Source: Polytrichum commune (taxonomy: Eukaryota; Streptophyta; Polytrichopsida; Polytrichales; Polytrichaceae). From it: a DNA stretch of 64,000 nucleotides. A program made the translations under genes and the position numbers. Below the pieces are notes generated by a model. It worked only from the letters and a program-made list of their open reading frames with translations, was not told the origin of the DNA and searched no databases. Shown here in pieces: positions 1 to 12,041 of the stretch. Where the stretch lies: the NCBI GenBank assembly GCA_950295325.1, contig OX485805.1, forward strand, positions 9,794,501 through 9,858,500, in the 5' to 3' direction. The number at the start of each line of letters is the position of its first letter. The stretch's first letter is position 1.

Positions 1-419
1 TATAGTTATATCTAGTTAACTAAATATCTATTGAGTGCAGCATGTGTCACAAAATTATGTTATAGTGTTGTAATGTCACTAGTGTGTTATTTTTTGTGTT
101 GGTGTACATGGAGGTTGTTCTAGAGCCCAACACTATGAGTGATTGTATAAAGGCATTTCTTGATGATCCTGGCCTAAGCATATTAAAGACCCTCAACTAA
201 AGCAAATCAAGAGGTGAGCTTCTTCGAATATATAATAATACTTGGAATTTTTCTAGTTAACTATAGTTATTCCCTAAAATGTATTTAAAAAAATCTAGTT
301 AAGTATAGTTATTTTGGCAGTTGTCCAAGGTACGAACCGGTTGGACTTGGAAACACTAGAATCTTCATTGATTGTGCCCAAAAATCTCCACGGACACTGA
401 TACGAGCGCCACATGGAAT
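1..419. repeat. AT-rich repeat-derived DNA
   Basis: There is no gene here. The stretch carries recurring copies of a CTAGTTAACTATAGTTAT-like motif (near 12, 256 and 294; again near 575, 648 and 939), so it belongs with the tandem block that follows. Positions about 339-392 also match one end of a dispersed element found at 15.4 and 61.3 kb (shared words GGTTGGACTTGGAAACACTA and CCCAAAAATCTCC). Confidence 0.5.
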
Positions 420-1177
420 CAATTTTTAATATGGGTTTTCTTTGTTGACTTTGTGTGTAGGACAGAGACTATGCATTGACTTTTCTGTTTCAAGAGCAAA
501 TTTCCTAACCACTTTGTGTTCACACTTGGACATTTCTTGTTATTTCTATTTTTGGTCCATTTTATTTAATGTGGATGTTAACTATAGTGTTATATATATA
601 TAGTTAATTATAGTTTCTCCTAAAATGTATTGAAAAACTCCTAGTTAAGTATAGTTATTTTGGTAGCTTCAATCGTTGAGCTGCATTTGAGAAAATGGTG
701 CGCAAAATTCAAGAAAGTTTTGGTTATAGATATAGAAAATAGCCATCGACTGGAATGAGCAAACCGGACAATTACAGTTGTAGTCTTTCATAAGAAAGGA
801 CAGAGCCTCACGGTTCTACCGTTTCCTTGTTTCAAGAGCAAATTCCCTAACCACTTTGCATTCACACTTAGACGTTACTTGTTCCTGCTATTTTTGGTCC
901 AGTTTATTTAATGTGGATGTTACCTATAGTTATATATATCTAGTTAACTATAGTTATTTTGGCAATTGTTAATTATTTATTTCAAAAAAATTGGGTGATT
1001 AATGAGTAGCTTTAGCCCTTCACCCACATTTGAGAAGAAGGTGCATAAAATCCAAGAAAGGTTTGGTTATAGGTATAGTAAGTAGCCATGGACTGGCATG
1101 AGCAAAGTGGACAACTACAGTTGTAGTCTTTCATAGTAAAGGACAGAGCCCCACGGTTCTATGTTTCCTTGTTCTTA
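420..1177. repeat. Diverged tandem repeat, period about 340 bp, 2.5 copies
   Basis: The phrase GGACAGAG recurs at about 461, 797 and 1141. Around it the same order of words repeats: GTTTCAAGAGCAAATT, CTAACCACTTTG, TTTTTGGTCCA, ATTTAATGTGGATGTTA, then TAGTTATTTTGGCA. A second block (GAGAA..GGTGC..AAAATCCAAGAAAG, then ACAGTTGTAGTCTTTCAT) is shared between 690-790 and 1030-1130. The third unit is cut off by the MITE that starts at 1178. No coding signal is visible. Confidence 0.75.
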
Positions 1178-1429
1178 CTCCCTCTGTCCCAAAACGATTG
1201 TCCGGTTTATTTGCCCGGATAGAAATTTGAGACTGAAAGTCAAATATTTTCGCGCCAAACCTTCATCATCAAGAAGTCTTTTGACAACGCAATTTCGGGG
1301 GGCATTTCAGAGTAGTTGTTTGTTGTTCTTTATTTTAAGAGTCACACTTACAACTACTCGGTCAATGATCAGCAGACCTTAATCTTGCCAAAGTTAGGAA
1401 CACGGACAACCATTTCGGGACAGAGGGAG
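1178..1429. mobile_element. Stowaway-like (Tc1/mariner) MITE
   Basis: A 252-bp non-coding element bounded by TA on both sides (1176-1177 and 1430-1431). Its terminal inverted repeats start CTCCCTCTGTCCC and extend about 28 bp with mismatches (inner part GATTGTCCG versus GGTTGTCCG). The CTCCCTC-GTCCC terminus with a TA target site is the signature of the Stowaway MITE superfamily. Its right-hand half is the seed of the satellite array that follows. Confidence 0.85.
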
Positions 1430-2048
1430 TATCATTCTAGCTTACAAAACACCGACATTTCCTGTTTGTTGTTCTTTATTTTAAGAGTCACACTTACAAC
1501 TACTCGGTCAATGATCAGCGGACCTTAATCTCTCCAAAGTTAGGAACACAGACAACCATTTTGAGATAGAGGGAGTATCATTCTAGCTTACAAAACACTG
1601 ACATTTCTTGTTTGTTGTTCTTTATTTTAAGAGTCACACTTACAACTACTCGGTCAATGATCAGCGGACCTTAATCTCTCCAAAGTTAGGAACACGGACA
1701 ACCATTTCGGGACAGAGGGAGTATCATTCTAGCTTACAAAACACCGACATTTCCTGTTTGTTGTTCTTTATTTTAAGAGTCACACTTACAACTACTCGGT
1801 CAATGATCAGCGGACCTTAATCTCTCCAAAGTTAGGAACACAGACAACCATTTTGAGACAGAGGGTGTATCATTCTAGCTTACAAAACACTGACATTTCT
1901 TGTTTGTTGTTCTTTATTTTAAGAGTCACACTTACAACTACTCGGTCAATGATCAGCGGACCTTAATCTCGCCAAAGTTAGAAACACGGACAACCATTTT
2001 GGGACAGAGGGAGTATCATTCTAGCTTACAAAACACCGACATTTCCCG
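1319..2048. repeat. 146-bp satellite, five units, built from a MITE end
   Basis: Five head-to-tail units begin with TTTGTTGTTC at 1319, 1465, 1611, 1757 and 1903, an exact 146-bp step. Each unit holds the right half of the 1178-1429 MITE, including its CAGAGGGAG terminus, plus about 33 bp of flanking DNA (ATCATTCTAGCTTACAAAAC and following). Units 2 and 4 share variants (ACACAGAC, TTTTGAGA, CACTGACATTTCT); units 1, 3 and 5 share the alternative (ACACGGAC, CACCGACATTTCC). This gives a 292-bp dimeric higher-order period. Short reading frames across it are by-products of the repeat. Confidence 0.92.
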
Positions 2049-5000
2049 TTTTGTTTTTGTTAGAAAGGGCTCGGAGGGCTTTAGGTCGGGGTTTTCTCCC
2101 TTTACCCATTGCCCTTGTTCCTGAAAGACTGCTGATCATTTCATGACTTCGCCTTTTCGCGTGGGAGGCATCTCAAAAGGAAACTGGAGGCGCAAAGTCA
2201 GAGTGTCCACTGCTCCTCGCATTAATTTGTGCTTGTCCGAAGCTACTTGGTCGTAGTGTTCTTGTAGGGCTCACACTCCATAGCCATTGTGTCTTTAGAG
2301 GTCACGCTCTTGCAAAGGCCACCTCTTGATTTCCTGTTTTTTTATGCAAGATATACCTTGGGGAGGCCACGCATTGTAAGGTATTGACAACCACATGCGA
2401 AACATTTTAGGATGGAATAAAATCTAAAGGATAAAAAACTTTAAAAAAAAAGTATATAAACATAGGGCACTGTGAATAAGAGAATTGGGAGTATATAGAG
2501 TACATTCCACCAGAATATATACCCTCGTTTTCCTCGAAGAGTTCATAGAAGGCATCTTCCTATATAGCTTCAGCATAGCCCTAATTTAAATTCACATTTA
2601 CTAAGCCTTAACATAATAGCCATCCTTTACTTACATACTTTACTCTAGATAAAAATCCCTCCCTATGTGTATGATGCATGAAAGACATTCAAATAGTAAT
2701 CCCTTTTGTGCATCCATGTGATCATGTACGGAAACGTAGAGTGCACCCCCGGAGTTGGGGTGTTAAACTGGGTTGATTTGAGCGTGTTGGTTCATAACAT
2801 CAGAGAGCTTATTGTCTATGTTGCCTTTCCTATAACGGAGAGGCTATCCATGGTGCCAGAATCACATCCAATCGATTCCCGACACACCTTTAAGGAGAAT
2901 TTATGTGCAAGTTAGTCGGCATGTTGCACCAGTGTCGTGCCCCACGTGGTTGGCAGGTAGTAGGCCTGATAAAATTTGATAACACTTTAAAACTTTATTT
3001 TGAAAGCTAGAACACAGGGGTAATTCCCACGTGGTTGTTCAATCTTGCATAGTGAACAACAAGTAAAGTTGAGTACTATTCATTTTGCAAGGGTGACCCG
3101 ACAAAACACCCAATGCAAGGAAAGCAAAACCCTCGTGTTGAGTAGTGGTATGTTGACGAGGGGTGAGTATGGGTTGCTAATGTTTGAGAGTGGCTTCCTT
3201 AAAGACAACCATTAGCCATCTTTTCCGGGCCTTTTTTCACTCTCAAAGTTCATAGTCACCCGGTTGGTGTGAGGTGTCATGAATGATGAGGCCCCGAAAC
3301 TAAGGGGAAAAGACGGTCCGCAAGGGAAATACGTTGAAAAAGACGGCTCTTTATTGTATTTTGGAAAAATGAAGGAAGCCCATCCCACCAAACGGCCTAC
3401 CTAACAAAGATTCCACTAGACTCCACACCCAAAGTTTGGGTGCTTGTGAACGGGTGGTGGGCTATAAAAGGAAAGCATGTGGGGGTTCTTTCATGTGCCT
3501 TTTTTTTCTCTTCCCATAGATTAGAAATAAAGAAAATAAAATAAAATCCCTTTCGAGGTTCGGATGGGCAACCGCAATCCAATTGAATAGCTTCACATCA
3601 CGAGGTCATCCATTTAATGGTCGCACAAGGTCCCACATCGGAAGAAAGGATAAAAATAGCCACAACATGAGGTAGTCCATCGATGTCCAATGGAAGTGTT
3701 GTAGGTTGGTAGTTGGCTAAATGCAAAAGAGTGACGTCACTAGAGCATGCACCTTTGGTGAGTGACGGTGTAGGTATTCCGCGCATTTTGAGCGACTCAT
3801 GCCCGATGAAATGGCATTGATTTTAGAGTCTAGGAAGCCAAAAGGCTAATGGGGCTAAAAGTACATCAGTATGAATTCAAACCGGCTAATTTTTTAGAGG
3901 GGCAGAGTGCGGTAGTTTCTATGAGATAGAGATCAATGTCAACTAGATGATCCGATTGAAAGAAGGACTTGAGGCTCCCTAGTACGACATTCTCAAATGT
4001 TGAGGAAAATCTATTGCTAATGGGGCTATATAAGGGACACCCCAACACAAAGTATGCCTCGTTTTAACTATAAGGAAATGTTGCAGACTTGAACAATACT
4101 AGGGCTATGTGGTTTGTTCGTAAATATATCTACTGGGAGGATGAGAAAACTAATCCATTATCTGAAATTACTATTTGTAAACAAGTCTACTTTGAAAATG
4201 GTATCACCCAAATTAGTTCAATGACGATGATTTGACCCCATGGGATGGACTCTTCATGCCACGTACGAACTAACGTGAAACACGGTATTCATGAAAACAT
4301 CACATGGCACACAAATATGTCACAAATGCCGTCTTCTTGAAGACAAGGCTGGCTTGAATTGGTCTTTGAAGGCAACTTTTGCCAACTACATCCAGATGTA
4401 TTTAAAAAATCCTAGTAGCATGTGCAAGTGATAACAAGGGAAGGAGTCTTTTATGTCATGAATGTTATGTTCTTCATTGTTTTTTCAAACACTCTTGATA
4501 GCAATCACAATATAACAATCATGACATAAAAGAATGGTTTCTTACTCTATGAACTTGTACCATAGGCGGGTACAAAATTAGTTTCAAAATACACACTTTT
4601 CCAAAGTTGAAGTGCATTCCGCAACTTGAAGACTAGAAACTGAGTCGGCCTTGAAGCAACTCCTAGGTGTAGTAACTTTGCAACAAAGGAATCTAACATT
4701 TGTAAACTAGTGTAGACCTCATGTCATCATTAATCTCTCATCTACATTTAATCATGTGGAATCTCCCAAAAAAATCTTCTTTCCAACATCTATAATGCAT
4801 GGTTCATTAGTTCTATAACATAGGCAAGTCTCCCTCTTATTCAAAGCCCTGCATTATTTATAACAATAGACCAAACATATATGAGATGCTTAGGTAAACC
4901 TACATCTTTCACAAATTTTTCCTCACATGAATATTAAATGGCACCTTATCTTTCATTGGACTTTCCAGTGGTATGCCAATTAATCTCCCTTGCTTTCAAC

Positions 5001-5457
5001 TATGTGCCCTTGCCTTAATACAAGGGCAAGTGAAGTTGGGAAGCATTATGATTGTATATGGAAGTTATGTAGACATTGGCTAGGCCAACGCCAAACATGG
5101 AGATGGCTTAGCATCTTGTTCGCTTTCCCAACATTTCTCAAGTAAGGCTTGGTTAGTGCCACCTAGTAAACTTATAATTACATTGTCATCTCACATTACA
5201 TTTTTGATTGGTGGCTATACCATCCACGGCAAAATACCAACATGGCTTTATGTTCACACCACAAAGTAAGTTGCGCTTACCTCTAATGATAAGTCACAAC
5301 ACTACTTTGCATCAATGCTATCATAAAATTAATTGTATCTTTGCATGAGGGGATGTTCGGCCACGTGGCATGCCTCCATTGCCCATAATATCCACTCCCT
5401 CAATAGCATCCCCCACTTGGTAGCTAAAGCTTCTCTCCCCCATGTCCTAACCACTCA
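2049..5457. other. Intergenic DNA without recognised gene
   Basis: All reading frames here are short and unsupported by splice signals or recognisable motifs. Two small structures stand out. An imperfect hairpin at about 4443-4545 has arms of the type CTTTTATGTCATGA...TCATGACATAAAAG. A 35-bp word near 3822-3856 (AGGAAGCCAAAAGGCT core) recurs at 14131-14162. The region 3290-3600 has mixed GC with no gene signal. Confidence 0.5.
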
Positions 5458-5682
5458 TCGGGGAGATTTTTGGGCATAGTCGGCTGAGATCCTAGTGTTT
5501 GCAAGTCCTACCTAGTGTTTACATGTTTACATGTTGACATTTTTGGTTTTTCTTTATTAAATTGGAGTATATTCCATAAATTCTTCTAAAATGATTGGTA
5601 ATTTTCTTGCAGTTTTGAATTTGAACCGGTTATTTCTGAAACTCAACTGGTTCATCTGTAACTAATTGTCGGTTCTCCCTGA
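5458..5682 (+). mobile_element. Short dispersed repeat, GGGGAGATTTTTGGGC family
   Basis: About 225 bp with relatives at 15374-15595 (inverted), 51690-51850 (same orientation, 3' truncated) and 61341-61576 (inverted). Shared words in order are GGGGAGATTTTTGGGC, CCTAGTGTTT..AAGTCC, TATATTCCATA, ATTGGTAATTTT, CAACTGGTTCATCTGTAACT and GGTTCTCCCTG. The ends form a weak inverted repeat (GGGGAGA versus TTCTCCC), so it may be a MITE; a solo LTR is the alternative. Confidence 0.6.
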
Positions 5683-5772
5683 TTATAGGTCCTTACTTAC
5701 CAACATAGAAGGGGGAGTTTCGATGTAAAATCTATCAACGTGTTGTTAACATAACATTACGTTGTTCACTTA

Positions 5773-6168
5773 GGGCCGGTTCACATGGGATCTCAAGTCC
5801 CACGTCCCACTCATGTTTGCCAGTCCCAACATGGAGTCAAAGTGCTAACTTTTGAATGTCAAGAAACCATTGAAATATGGTTAATTATTATTAAAGATGG
5901 ATCTTGATTATTTTATGCAAAAATATTCACGGGACTTGTTGGAGAGTTGGGTCTAGCTTTGTGCTCGACCCAACTCTCAACACAAGTCCTGAGCCTCACC
6001 TCCAAGAAGTGTTGCCATGTGGGCATCCATGTCATACTTGGGACTAAGGACTTGGGACCCAATGTGAAGTCGTAAGTCCCAACTTCCATGCTCTCAATGG
6101 CTAAGATTGCACGGATTGACCTCAAGTGACTCGGGACTTAGGACTGGAGACTCCGTGTGAACTGGTTC
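5773..6168. mobile_element. Tourist-like (PIF/Harbinger) MITE with TTA target duplication
   Basis: A 396-bp element flanked by TTA (5770-5772 and 6169-6171). Its ends are imperfect inverted repeats (GGGCCGGTTCACA at the left; the right end reads TGTGAACTGGTTC). Inner sequence is largely self-complementary (AGTCCC / GGGACT), so the whole element can fold into a long hairpin. The centre holds a second inverted repeat around GAGTTGGGTC...GACCCAACTC (5942-5979). The TWA target site places it in the Tourist superfamily. It is related to the copy at 54202-54585. Confidence 0.82.
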
Positions 6169-6171
6169 TTA

Positions 6172-7527
6172 GCATGATGTTAGTTACCACCAAGATTTGG
6201 TGTGAAGGAAACTAATTTATTTACCATCAAAACTGGCAAAAGATACCAAGTGGTGGGAACCCTACCTAAGCTTTATACCTAAGCTTTATACATAAGCCAC
6301 ACTAACACGGCCAACATGTAGTAAAACAAACAATGCCACCATTTGTGGGTTTGGACCTACATGCAACTTAGAAAACAATTTTGAGCGATTCGAAACTTTG
6401 ATAATGCTTATAACAATACATGAACTTTACATCCACATATCTCATCACACATTTTCATTCGACAACCTAAATGCATGATAATTGAGGCAAATGAATATAG
6501 AGCTCGGGTCACAGGTGACCCTAGTCATATTAGAAACCATGTGGGAAAAAATAGTCAAGGTCAATCTTATTTCGATATTCTTACAGCTAAACCTTGTTAT
6601 AATATTACAGATAAAGATTGCAAGATTTTTAGTTTTAAGAAAGGCTTGAAGAAGTATGGAGTGTGTAGGTGTTCTTAAGATAAGATGGGTGAAAAGAGGA
6701 GGTAGTAGGGAAATTGGTAAGTCTAAGTTAGGATTGGATATTGTAGAGGAATCAATGGATGGAATATATTTGGATGTAATTTCCTATGTTGTGGATGGAA
6801 ACTTGGAACTTAATAGTATTGTGCTTTGTTTTCAAGAGAGTTTTGGGATGATTGCCATTGTGTGTAAGGGGTGTGTAAGCATATAAATTTTTGTGCTATG
6901 TAAAGTTCAAGCATTTGTGCATGAGCATGCATTTATACATGTTGGGGTTTTGAAATGGAGTCCCCAAGTGGTGTTCTCCATCATTTAACTGAATTGTGAA
7001 TGGATGTCAGGCTCTAATCTTATTGTCTAGTTGGTTTTCTCTTGGTTGTTGTGTTCTCTTCGTTCATCTTGCATTTGTAGCCATTAGGAACTGCGTTTTT
7101 TGTATCATGCATTTTCTTCACGAGCATTAGAAGAGGGAATAAAATGTTTTTATTTTATTTTATTGGTAAACACTACATGGTTGAAAACCAATAGATTGAT
7201 ATATATTATACTAAAATACAGAAACTAGAGGAACATGAAAAATGTTGAAAATGACAAAACAACTCTAACAACCCACCAAAAATAACCCAATTCTCTCACG
7301 CGGTTCTTGGACTTGAATTTCAATGACCTACCCGAACAATAGTCCAAGCTTCATAATTGAAGCATTTGTCATTCCTACAAAGCCACATAACCTAGCACGT
7401 GATACATAGAAAGGTTGATTAGGTCATTTATCATTACAACTTTGAACTCTGAAACTTTTGCATAATTTGAAATTCTAGTAAGGCACACTTTAATGCTTTG
7501 GAATCCGCTTTCAACCACTACTGAGGG
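6172..7527. other. Intergenic DNA without recognised gene
   Basis: Two short overlapping plus-strand reading frames occur (6475-6678 and 6656-6886) with no recognisable domain or splice context. A low-complexity TTTTATTTTA tract lies at 7147-7166. Nothing else stands out. Confidence 0.45.
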
Positions 7528-7650
7528 GTTGATCACACCGACCACTTCTGACACCATCTGTTAGCATCTCTAGTTGTAATAGTGTGAGAAGTGATGGGCC
7601 AACATCTATTTCTCAACATAATCCCGAGCAATTTCACGGCTGGAACCGAA
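7528..7650 (+). repeat. Dispersed repeat shared with 51366-51492
   Basis: The stretch matches 51366-51492 in the same orientation. Shared words are TGATCACACCG, CAGACAC/TGACACC, AAGTG..GGGCC, ACATCTATTTCTCAAC/GCATCTGTTTCTCAAC, and AGCAATTTCA. There is no coding capacity. At 51 kb it sits about 200 bp before a member of the GGGGAGATTTTTGGGC family, so both may be parts of one larger element. Confidence 0.55.
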
Positions 7651-8940
7651 CAAAAACATTGGCATGAGACACTTCCTAAAGTTACGTTTTCGATGTAAGA
7701 ATATATGATCTATACATGGTGCTTAAAAGTGACTGTTTTAGCACCATCTACCTGCAACTTTCCAAGACTCTAAGACCAATACCTAGTGTTGACACAGATT
7801 CACTGGTCATGCTCGAGGTTCAGTATTGTGATGACGTTTCTAAACGGACAGCTGAATTCCTGCCTCCCTACTGAGCTATGATGATATTCCATTTTGTTAG
7901 TTCATTCAGTGGGAAAAAAAAAGGCTTCCAGAGTGGCTGCCCAATGCGGACATGAAAACTTTTCCTCACCACACACCTGTGTCCCTTTTGGCTTTGTCTT
8001 TAACCATCCCGCTTTTGGTACAGTTTTAGTTTTAGTTTTAGGTTTTTTCTTCTTCTTTTTTTCTTTTTTCTTTTTGGGTGAATATCTACTACCCACCTAT
8101 GCCCCAGTTCCCAAAGGAGCGCACATGTTGACCACTGCTAGACCAACAGGCCAACTTATGCACAATCTGTTCGAAGCAATTCAGGAAAGTGATGAAACCT
8201 AATTAAACTTATAAATAAAGGTTGGTATTAAATTGAATCATGGTTGAAATCGTACGAGTTAATTCTACAAACTGTGGAGAGGAGATTTGCCAATGTAGTT
8301 TATTAGTTCCGAGTTTTTGGGTACTGGATCCTCAGCACACATCAAAAGGATATCACAGAGCAACTTATCCCTGTGAGGTCACAAGTATTGAGCTATTACT
8401 TCAGAAACTTCTGTCGTCCATTGGGATCCCTGTAATCGCAGATCTACTAATAATTCCATTGATTGCTGACTCTCCTCTTCCAAAATGATCTCTTCCATGG
8501 ACATTGGTTTACATTCTTTCTAGATTGAGTACAGTTTCCTCAACCGCGAACCCTCCTTGCAATCTACCCATAGTGCTAAATTCTCTACGACACAAGCTCC
8601 TCCTCAACATTGGGAGGGCAAATTCGGCATGCTTCGGACACTAATTTACTGTTATGGGCCGGTTTGAGGTCTACAAATCTACAAGGGGTATACAAGTTGT
8701 TGGGGACGTGGTCCCTTGAAGGAGTCCCAATTGTAGAGAACATATTCTTTGGAATCAAATACAAGTACAAAAACACCATCATATCAGGAATTGATTATCT
8801 TGATGATTGATATCTGCCTCAAAGCCGAGTCTGAAAGGCTGACAGTTGATAGGTTTGAAGGATTTTGTTTTTCGATTTTGACACTGCAATTAAATTCCAA
8901 GCATGTGATTTCTGCCCATGGACAATGTACATACTGTATA
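7651..8940. other. Intergenic DNA, downstream side of the 9-11 kb gene
   Basis: No gene is recognised. A pyrimidine-rich run at about 8023-8078 (TTTTAG repeats, then TTCTTC and long T tracts) explains the lysine-rich and phenylalanine-rich frames read through it. The part near 8590-8940 is probably 3' untranslated sequence of the minus-strand gene that ends at 8941. Confidence 0.4.
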
Positions 8941-11737
8941 CTATGGATGAGGGGGTGGGTTGAGGTGGTCGGCATCGCCATTGTGGGATGATGACTTGGG
9001 ATCTGAGTTCGCGGATTCCTGGTGACTGTCACCATATGGCTTTGAAGGGGGCGAGCTACGTGCAGGGGTGATAACCAGAGCATTCCCCTGTGGCGGAGGA
9101 AAACTTCTGGGGGCAGGCCTAGCTCGAGATGACGAATCCAACAGCATACGCCGCGAGTGTCTAATAATTTCATGTGAAACAGCAGTCTCCTGCTTGCTCT
9201 GCAACCAAAATTGGCACAACCAAATAATTAATTATCAGTTGAATGTCAGCAGATGCATTCCCCCCTGCGAGTTCGCGGTGCAATTTTCACGTATTCTGGC
9301 CGCACATTAATCCAATTAGTCGAGCCGTTCTAGTGTTGTGGACTACAAGGGTTTAAAAATTGCACCATTAATGTTGTGAGTAACTTGCAGGCTAGAATTA
9401 ATGTTCTAGAGATGATTCTTCAACAACCTAGACATTTTTATTTTAAGGAGTACTAAGATGCACCTCATGGAGACACTCTGCAGAGTAAGTAGTACATCTC
9501 CTGTTGGTGCCTCAGATAGACTAGACTCCCACCTAGCTAGTCCACCTCCAAGATATAGTTGAACTTTGAAAAGATCTGATCACACAACTTGTCATGGATG
9601 GACTCAAATCTCTTGATTCGTGTGCAGGCAGTTTACTGCCGAGATAATTAAAAGCATGGATTATGAGTGCATGTAACATCACATGCCCTCAATCTCATCA
9701 CCGCTGTCCCAATACCTAGGACAGCATGACTGGGTGTCATGCCACTTTCACCAGTGACATGGAGACAGAAAAAATGATCAATTTAGGGATGTTGCAGGCA
9801 AGGGGCGGGCAAGTTTTCACAATGTCAAGAAGTCGTCCCTAATACTACCAATCTCTTTTTCTTCCAAGTTCTGGACCACCTATCCGCAACTGCTCGAATT
9901 AGTTGCCTCTTTATTCCCAATAGATAGAATTGCTACAAACCACTGACTATGATCATCAACTCAAAATTAAATAAAAGAATTGGTGTCGTTGAAACCATTG
10001 AGGAATTCAGACTCCAGAGGGGTTTATCAAGTTCTAATAATTAACTTGAAACAAAGAGAACCTAATATCCCACACACCCCTATATTAAAGATGATGCGCT
10101 AGCTCTTAGAAGCAACACATGCGCCACACTGGGACCGATCTTTTATAAGTGTATCTAATGAAATTGTTGGAATCTGCTGGGGAGGACAATTGACTTCAAT
10201 ATTGATCTATAAGGTTCAATTCAGATCTTAGAAACTGCCCTGTTTTGGTGCCTGCTGTTTACCAATGAGTTACCATCTACCTCAACACACGTAGGAAGAC
10301 AATTGAAGACTACATGATTTATAATCTGTTGCCAGTATGAAAATAGTCAAGTTACACCAGTGAAGTCACAATAGAACTGGACTTATGAGTGAATTGCAGG
10401 GCCGATGATCGATCATTAGTATTGACAGTATTGCAAAACTATTTAATGACTTTCATGGGAGGCTTTTCGGACAACTTACCGGCAAGAGATGTGTATTGAT
10501 TGCAGTGCCGATGTGTAGATCTTGGGCTAGTACTGGATTTGGCGTAGTGGTGTAACTATAGACCTGCTCCATCAGTGTTGATGTCATGCTCATGATGAGC
10601 ACCAGATTGATGAAGAACTTCGTAAAGTTCCACTTCGCTGAGGATATTGTGAATAGCCATCTGCTTGATTGTGAAGTCTCCCACCTCCTTGATTTTGTGC
10701 AGATTCCCATAGCTATTGAAGGTGAGGATGAGCAAGACAAGTTCCAAAATTCACTGAATGATGAGCAATTTTTGTCCTTGATTTGCAATTTCATCTCAAC
10801 CGAGGACTCTGTTGAATTGATTTGAAGGTGGTCTAACTATACTTGCAGGGATTCACTTATTCAAAGAAGGTCTCTCACAAAACCATGTAGTCTTGAACCT
10901 GAAGTGGCTGCAAAACATTGCTAGCAGGACCTGAATCTGATGAAGAACCAGCAACTCGGAAACAGAAACTTGCATAAAATTCCACGGCTGGCTTCCATGG
11001 CTTAATTCGCTGCAAGATATCCGGTCGCATGATCTGTACAGAGTCCAATTTGCCAACTTAGAATGGATTATAATTCTTTCTCTGTAAGCTGTTCAAAATC
11101 AAAAGAAAATCTCAAGTTGTGCTAGCCTAGTAACAATATGATTCATCATGACTTGGCTGACTATGCGATTAAGGTTCTCAATCGAGGCTGACTCACCTAG
11201 TACACTAATTCTGAAACAAATTTATGTTTTCCACTCTCAATCTTATGATCCAATTATCCTGAATCCTGTGCTATTCAACCTTTTGTAAAGTACGTGACAA
11301 TTACCATACATCTGCAGGATCACTTGAGGAATCTGCCAGGCGAAGATCATGATTTCCTTATAATAGATTTCAACATGATTCTCTGTGCTCTCTCGATCAG
11401 GTACTAGTACTGGTTCTGCACTTCTCTGATTGACTGAATGACTCTGATCGAAAATATAAGATCCATGCCACTCACAACTTGCTCTTAGAAGTCATACCTT
11501 GGTTTCTTCAGATTCCCAACTCCTGAGTTGGCTATCAGTATAAGTAAATTAAACCACACTACCTGAAGAATGGATCTATAGCCTTGTACTTTGATGGTGG
11601 CTCTCTTGGAGCTTCAAGCTACACCTAAGTGCATGGGATGAGAAATTTCTAGCTATGGAGGTGACGCCGGATGCACCTGTAGTACTGTAGTTCTGGAATT
11701 CTGCTCTAGTACCAAACTCTCTGTCATCTATGTGCAT
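8941..11737 (-). CDS. Unidentified multi-exon gene (partial model)
   Basis: I do not recognise the product. The clearest piece is a last exon, 9198-8941, entered through a good acceptor (TTTTGGTTGCAG) and read for 85 codons to a TAG. It is Ser/Pro-rich and hydrophilic, starts SKQETAVSHEIIRHSRRML and ends in PPPHP. At the 5' side three exons join in phase: 11737-11625 (starts MHIDDREFGTRAEF, donor GTGTAG), 11531-11498 (QLRSWESEETK, donor GTATGA) and 11443-11305 (contains ENHVEIYYKEIMIFAWQIP, donor GTAATT). A further candidate exon starts at 11010 after CTTGCAG, and another ends at 10480 before GTAAGT. Their phases do not join cleanly with the 5' set, so one exon is missing or misplaced. An alternative first exon overlaps 11625 (frame with PREPPSKYKAIDPFF). 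The gene is probably real; the middle is uncertain. Confidence 0.5.
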
Positions 11738-11761
11738 ATTCTTGCCCTCTGTGCTTTAAAT

Positions 11762-11791
11762 CCCTCCCCCCCCCACCCCCACCCCTCCTTT
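11762..11791 (-). promoter_or_regulatory. G-rich tract (candidate G-quadruplex) upstream of the 9-11 kb gene
   Basis: On the minus strand, the sense strand of the adjacent gene, this reads GGAGGGG, T, GGGGG, T, a run of nine G, A, GGG. Four or more G-runs with one-base loops is the classic intramolecular G-quadruplex pattern. It lies about 25-50 bases upstream of the proposed start codon at 11737, so it would fall in the promoter or 5' untranslated region. A regulatory role is inference only. Confidence 0.55.
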
Positions 11792-12013
11792 CCTTGCATA
11801 GGTCATGTACGGCCCTTTCTACCATCAGCTTAAAGCCCTTCACGAAAAGTACACACCATATTTCTTACCCTGCTGTAGTAGGCTTGCCCCCAGGCACCAG
11901 GCTAGTATAGATATATATTAATATCTCACTGCAACATACAGTCAGGAATTAATTAATAACATGCATCATCATCAGTGGCCATCAGGTTCGACATGACACA
12001 GGCACCCATACAT

Positions 12014-12041
12014 GTAGATAGATAGATAGATAGATAGATAG
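12014..12041. repeat. (TAGA)n microsatellite
   Basis: About seven copies of TAGA in a row, perfect over about 28 bases. Confidence 0.95.

Noticed and set aside
1161-2124. Series of 70-codon plus-strand frames repeating the same peptide
   Set aside because: They arise from reading through the 146-bp satellite; period, not coding selection, explains the conserved peptide.
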